Shown here one piece after another: positions 59,820-64,000 of a stretch of 64,000 bases of DNA (positions are counted from its first letter, which is position 1; each line of letters opens with the position of its first letter). Made by a program: the position numbers and the translations under genes. Below the pieces are notes generated by a model, which was not told the DNA's origin, did no database searches, and worked only from the letters and a program-made list of their open reading frames with translations. The stretch spans positions 62,001 to 126,000 of the forward strand of contig JALJCO010012825.1 in NCBI GenBank assembly GCA_023101725.1, given 5' to 3'. Source of the stretch: Atherinomorus stipes. Lineage: Eukaryota; Chordata; Actinopteri; Atheriniformes; Atherinidae.

Positions 59820-60224
59820 TATGAGTATGAATCCACCGTTTTAGCTGCACCAAAGGAAATAGTACGGCCTGTAATTCACTCTTTAGCTTTGTTTTGTCGT
59901 GTTCGGGACATTTCTGGGTGGAGATTTCTGTTTATATCGCCAGCCAATGACAGAGCTAAGGGCATGACACTGTGTGGGAATAAGCTAATGATTGGAGCAA
60001 ACACCAGTCACTCGAGGTAAGAAAGGTAAGAACTTTAGATAATGCAAGTTGGAAAACCAGGGTTAATATTAGTTCAGCTTTTACCCGCTTCTGAGCTCTG
60101 AAGGAGAGGCTTGAAGCTGAATTGGTTGAAGAACGAGGCGGCCATTAGCCTGAGAGGGAGGGGCGCTCAGTTTGAATAATGTTGTTTGCAAACAGAAATG
60201 GTGGAGGGACTTCTGACTCTACCT
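59820..60224 (+). mobile_element. Family B TTAA element, copy 3 (5'-truncated type)
   Basis: From gagtatgaatccaccg to cttctgactctacct the sequence is nearly identical to 46066-46469. The right TTAA is at 60225-60228; no left TIR or TTAA is visible near 59820, so the copy either lost its left end or belongs to a derived subfamily starting at that sequence. The CCAAT motif is kept; the ATG-plus-donor segment is replaced by ctcgaggtaagaaaggtaag. Confidence 0.7.
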
Positions 60225-60228
60225 TTAA

Positions 60229-60540
60229 AGGCAGGGTAGGGGATCCTGGAAAAACAGTTCGAGCAAGCTACATTGTAAAAAGTACACCCACCCGAAACCA
60301 TGCCTCCAGAGCCTACGAACGTGTGCGCCGATGGTTGTCATTGAAGATAATCGAGAACTGCTGAGTGGATAGTTAGCTTGCCAGTAAACAACTGAGGAAC
60401 CACGTTTCCTAAAGGTGATACTTCCCTCCCCTCCAACTCCTTCTGCAGTGTAAAACATCCTCACTGCAAACACCAACACCTCCATGACTTGATCCACATC
60501 CGTTTTTTTTTTCTTTTTGGTGGATTTTAAGACCAAACAG
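60229..60540 (+). mobile_element. Family E TTAA element, copy 2 (left part)
   Basis: Starts AGGCAGGGTAGGGGATCC directly after the TTAA at 60225-60228 that also closes the family B copy. It aligns with the reverse complement of 54236-54873 up to about 60540. A right end is not recognised; similarity fades toward 60650. Confidence 0.65.
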
Positions 60541-60729
60541 CTGCATAGATAAGATCAGCGATTAGCCATGTTCATGTGCACTGTGAGACAATCACAGAGA
60601 GTTGCGGGTAGGGTGGGAGGGGGACAAACGGCAGTTGAGTTTGATGGACATATAATCATTCAATCAATAAGCACGGCCATAACAATTTCATTGGATGGGG
60701 TTTTTTCAGTCCTGTCCGTTCCATGGGTG

Positions 60730-60850
60730 ATTTGTTTTTATTTTTGTGTCAGAACATTTAATTAACTGGCTGCAATCGGGCTTTGAAGAAGATTTTAAGC
60801 AATATAGTAAAAAATGCTCCTGGAAAACATCATCCACCCTGCCTTTATTA
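60730..60850 (+). mobile_element. Harbinger-like relic, second copy of the SEHLINWLQSG segment
   Basis: Plus-strand frame SEHLINWLQSGFEEDFKQYS corresponds to the minus-strand reading near 5.62-5.72 kb, with conserved DNA on both sides. A 1-nt deletion after the KK breaks the frame. Termini are not visible. Confidence 0.45.
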
Positions 60851-61268
60851 TACAAAATCTCATTTTACAAATATCGCCTAATGAGTCATTGAACAGTCTT
60901 TGAACAGTTTGTGCGTGCGTATTATGACCATTCAGTTCTAGTCTTTCTCTTGAAACTTGAAGCTTAATCTCTAAAGCATGAACTTCTGCTGTGAAGATAT
61001 TATACATCTGTTTTATTTTCTATTCAATTTGAATAAGTACATTCACATCAAAGTAAGTACTGTTTTCTGATTTATGAGATCACCAATTATGTTTTACTGT
61101 TGTCATTATCACAACAGAAAAAGCTGTCATGGTGTCGAATGTGTGAATTCTTTTCTGCTGTAAGATGTTTGAACTGAGTCGCATGAAATCAATATTTCAT
61201 TATCACTTTATCAGGTGACCAAATAACAAAAATTCAACTTGACAGCAGCTTTGTAAGATCTGCTAGAC

Positions 61269-61557
61269 CACTGATTCCCAAACTAGTTTTGCAGGGCCCC
61301 TTTTCATCGTAAATTATGTCAAGCCCTCTCCCATCCCACACCTGTGGTGGTGCACCCAAACATTTACCATGAGACACATGAAAAAATGCACTGCATTTGG
61401 GACGGGGGGCAATGCCTTTTGAGTCCTCATCAGTTGTTCATTAGTACTTTAAAGAATATGCCCATTTTTTGGTTAAAAGCAGAAAAACTATAGGCCTGGC
61501 TTGGTCCCCCTGACCCCCCTCCCCTAGGGGGCCCGCCCCCCAGTTTGGGAACCACTG
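61269..61557. mobile_element. hAT-like MITE with near-intact 8-bp duplication
   Basis: The left end CACTGATTCCCAAACTAG and right end CAGTTTGGGAACCACTG are inverted copies of the common hAT terminus CAGTGGTTCCCAAACT. Flanks tgctagac (61261-61268) and tgctgaca (61558-61565) agree if one base has been lost, matching the 8-bp duplication of hAT elements. A long C/G-rich patch near 61508-61542 is internal. 289 bp, non-coding. Confidence 0.8.
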
Positions 61558-61565
61558 TGCTGACA

Positions 61566-62590
61566 AATGTTTAAAATTAGTAATGACAGAGAGGTGGAGG
61601 CATAAAGGCTTGTGATATTTACTGAGGAACAAACACAAAACATCTTCATGATGCAAACCAGCCTCTGTATCCAATAAAATGTCAAAAATGTTGGCAGGCT
61701 TAGCTGGATGTGGCCCAGTTATCATCGATGAGTCACTGGTAGAATCCCAGTGGTGTGATGCTACAGTGAAATGTATTAGAGTCTGCACATTTGAACTATT
61801 TTCCATTGGAAAAACCATGACCTCTACACTTTATGTTAAATTAATAAATTTGTTTTACAGTATAGTCTTCTTTTTAGGCTTACGTGGCGCATATTCAGTC
61901 ATTGTAGTGCAAAGGCCAAATGAAACAAATAAAGTGCCCTGAAGACGTAAACTGTGACACAACATAAAAAGCTGTTATTTTATTTCTAAAACTCCATATG
62001 CAGGCAACATTTCAAGCCTGACTTTAAAGCAGGCTGGCTACTGCTGCAAATTAAAAACAAGTCTGCAGTCATTATTTCCCTGGCGTCACTTCCAGGCGGT
62101 GAGAGTCTCCTCTCTAACCTGGACCAACATGCCCTGAATGCGAGCACACAGTCTGTTTTACAGATGATGCAAACTGAACTGTTCCGGTCATGTGAAACAA
62201 ATCACACTCCCTTCTGGGGTTTCTAAAGTCACAGCACAGATGTGGCTTATGATTATTGTCCAGTTCATAATGTTCACAGATGAATGGAGCTCAACTTAAA
62301 CTCATTTAAAGCATTAAATGGTAAAATGATCACATCAGAAACTGAACCGTTTATTCTGTGCATATGGAATAGGACTTTTTTGTGGGTTACTGTTAAGGTT
62401 TTCAATATTTGTTTATATAAAACAAAAGAATGATGTAGCTGTAAATACTACAGCAAATGGTACATATTTGCTGTAATATGTTACAGATTAATAAGCATGA
62501 AGTGCACTGAGTAAACTTTCACTCAAGCTGCCCATCCTTCTAGCCCTCTTGCAAATTTTATTATCTAAAGCACTTGACTTTCTTGACCGA
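61566..62590. other. Unassigned, no gene seen
   Basis: An 87-codon frame at 61679-61942 (plus) overlaps a 125-codon minus-strand frame that runs into the hAT MITE; neither shows a known domain or splice support. Confidence 0.45.
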
Positions 62591-63169
62591 CTATGGGCGC
62601 ATTCAGAAAGCATAGTCTGTGAGTCTTGGTCCTTTTGGGGACTCGGTTCGGTTGGGGGCTGGGGTGGTTTTCCGGACCGAGATCGCGTTCACGTTGCACT
62701 ATTGCCAAACGGGCCTAAAATGAGAATCTCAGGTGGCGCTGCTTTCGGAATCACGTAGGCGAGGAGAAAACGCACGTACAAGAAGGTTCTCACTACTTCT
62801 GTTTCCTCCACAAAGCGACATTAGTTTTGTACGAGGAACTGGATATGGTTTCATCAGATCAAATATCGATTAAAGCTTTTACTTCCTCGTAACTTTGCTT
62901 CTGCCCACGAGCCATCTTTATAAGTACCGCAGTCCCTCACGTGTGTTTGTTGTCGTGGTGTTTACCTACGTTGTCGAACGTTTGACCCACAATGCCAATG
63001 CAATTTGTAGTCCACTTCCTGTCTTTGGTTCACTTGAATTGGGTCCGAGTCCGGTTATTTGTTCCGGATCAGAGTTCGTTTGCGCATTCACAACTCCCCT
63101 AACGAAGCGGACTTTCTGAGCAAACAGACTCTGATTCTAATCAAAAAAACTTTGTGAATGCGCCCATAG
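62591..63169. mobile_element. 579-bp TIR element (CTATGGGCGCATTCA)
   Basis: The ends ctatgggcgcattcagaaag and ctttgtgaatgcgcccatag are inverted copies with two mismatches. A 3-bp GAC lies outside both ends (62589-62591 region and 63168-63170) and could be a target duplication. The interior is GC-richer (cggttcggttggggg, ggaccgagatcgcg) without transposase. Superfamily unknown. Confidence 0.75.
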
Positions 63170-63174
63170 ACTCC

Positions 63175-63249
63175 GTTTGTGCACGCTCCTGTGCCGGCTT
63201 GGCTGGTGGCTGCAGTTACCCGCAGCGCTTCATCTTGCCCCTAGTCCCA
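63175..63249 (+). mobile_element. Family A fragment, 3' end only
   Basis: gtttgtgcacgctcctgtg, ggctgcagttacccgcagcg and the terminal cttgcccctagtccca next to ttaa are the last 75 bases of a family A element. Its 5' part is missing: the sequence to the left is the 579-bp TIR element, which probably inserted into or replaced it. Confidence 0.7.
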
Positions 63250-63253
63250 TTAA

Positions 63254-63912
63254 AAGGAACATTTGTCTTTATTTATACCAAAGCATTTATTGTGACAAGT
63301 TTTTAGTTATACCTTTTAGAAATTCTTTCATCCATACTGAAGGCTTTGAACAGTGTTTTCGTTGCCGCCATTACGAGTGCAAAGTTCAGTTCATATTAAT
63401 AGTTTCTATAAAGAGGTTCAATTTTTGTAAAGTATTGGTGGAAAAACAAGGATATTATGTTAAACATTGCATTTGAATGTGTTATCTGCCGAGGGTGAGA
63501 TTCTCCTGGTGCTTGGTGCCAATTCAGCAGACAGAGCAACCCATCTGCACAAGAACTTAAGGACGGTGGGTGACCTGTGTGAAGCTGGCCCCCCTAGTTT
63601 TGCCTAAACTAATAAAAACAATGCTGCAAAAATTAATGTTTGTGCTTTTAAGGATTTTAATAAATTAAACATTTTATATTTCAGCCTGTGATGTCATCCA
63701 ACCCCCTGACTTTGTCCAAAATTCACCAAAATGGTCTCAATCTTTTGTGCTACATTTGTGCTGGTTTGTACTGTTAAAAGTACAAACCATAGCTGTTTGT
63801 GCTGTAGGGCTGGCGGTAAAGGATTATTTTTAAACATGGCCTAATCAGAGCACAAAAGATCATATTATACCCCAAAAACCCCAGAAAAATGAAATTTGAT
63901 GGCATGGCACCT
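63254..63912 (-). mobile_element. Probable TTAA-type element end
   Basis: The right edge gatggcatggcacct is followed by TTAA at 63913-63916, so outward it reads TTAA then AGGTGCCATGCCATC, in the style of families D and the 16.9-kb element. An internal hairpin (gtttgtactgttaaaagtac then aaac) lies at about 63763-63788. The left end is not identified. Confidence 0.35.
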
Positions 63913-64000
63913 TTAACTGTTTCATGTACCTTCGTAGAAGGTAGAAGAAATCACATGTTCATATCACAGCAACACTGTTTTTAATGTGTTTTATTTCAGA

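Noticed and set aside
61441..61818. 125-codon minus-strand frame
   Set aside because: Its C-terminal part is translated from the hAT MITE; no recognisable domain elsewhere.

Overview
The window reads as nuclear DNA of a ray-finned (teleost) fish. It is AT-rich, has no dense coding, and is full of short degenerate copies of element types that are commonplace in teleosts: Tc1/mariner, IS630-like, hAT-like and PIF/Harbinger-like DNA transposons, L2-like and other LINE reverse-transcriptase relics, a tRNA-type SINE, and many non-autonomous terminal-inverted-repeat (TIR) elements. No bacterial-style gene organisation, CRISPR array, rRNA or intact tRNA is visible. I found no complete protein-coding gene. 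The longest open frame is 138 codons and lies in what looks like a mobile element. The window therefore looks intergenic or intronic.

Layout. 1-5 kb: mostly unassigned, a palindromic MITE (3.7-4.2 kb) and a pure 146-bp GATA array. 5-6.2 kb: Harbinger-like relic, retroposon tail, hairpin-bearing repeat. 6.2-11.7 kb: nothing recognised. 11.7-13.7 kb: TTAA-type fragment, a CpG-rich promoter-like stretch with a strong splice donor (the best candidate gene start), and a common teleost repeat with telomere-like hexamers. 15-21 kb: AT microsatellite, LINE tail, TTAA-type elements, an L2 fragment and a Tc1-like element. 24.3-26.1 kb: a LINE interrupted by a TIR element that carries another TIR element. 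27.5-30.4 kb: retroposon tails, pyrimidine-rich minisatellite, TTAA-type element, G-rich LINE end. 31-34 kb: hAT transposase relic and a Tc1-like MITE. 35-38.8 kb: two inverted copies of a small TIR element, one inside a hAT-like fragment and one inside a 1.5-kb TTAA element, then an L2 relic. 43.8-47.9 kb: retroelement relics, a rearranged TTAA element, a diverged tandem duplication, and an LTR-like stretch. 49.6-55.6 kb: SINE, TTAA element, Harbinger-like end next to an IS630-like transposase relic, further MITEs. 57-64 kb: LINE tail, a candidate 48-nt exon, Tc1 relic, a string of TTAA elements, a hAT MITE with near-intact 8-bp duplication, and a 579-bp TIR element.

The theme tying the window together is repeated use of TTAA sites. 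At least four sequence-unrelated families (called A, B, D and E here) sit exactly between TTAA tetranucleotides, and two of them abut and share one TTAA. Families A and B carry promoter-like motifs, a short ATG frame and a splice-donor-like site, so they may be remnants of the 5' ends of autonomous elements. Family names A-F are local labels, not database names; all assignments come from reading the sequence and need a repeat-library search to confirm.
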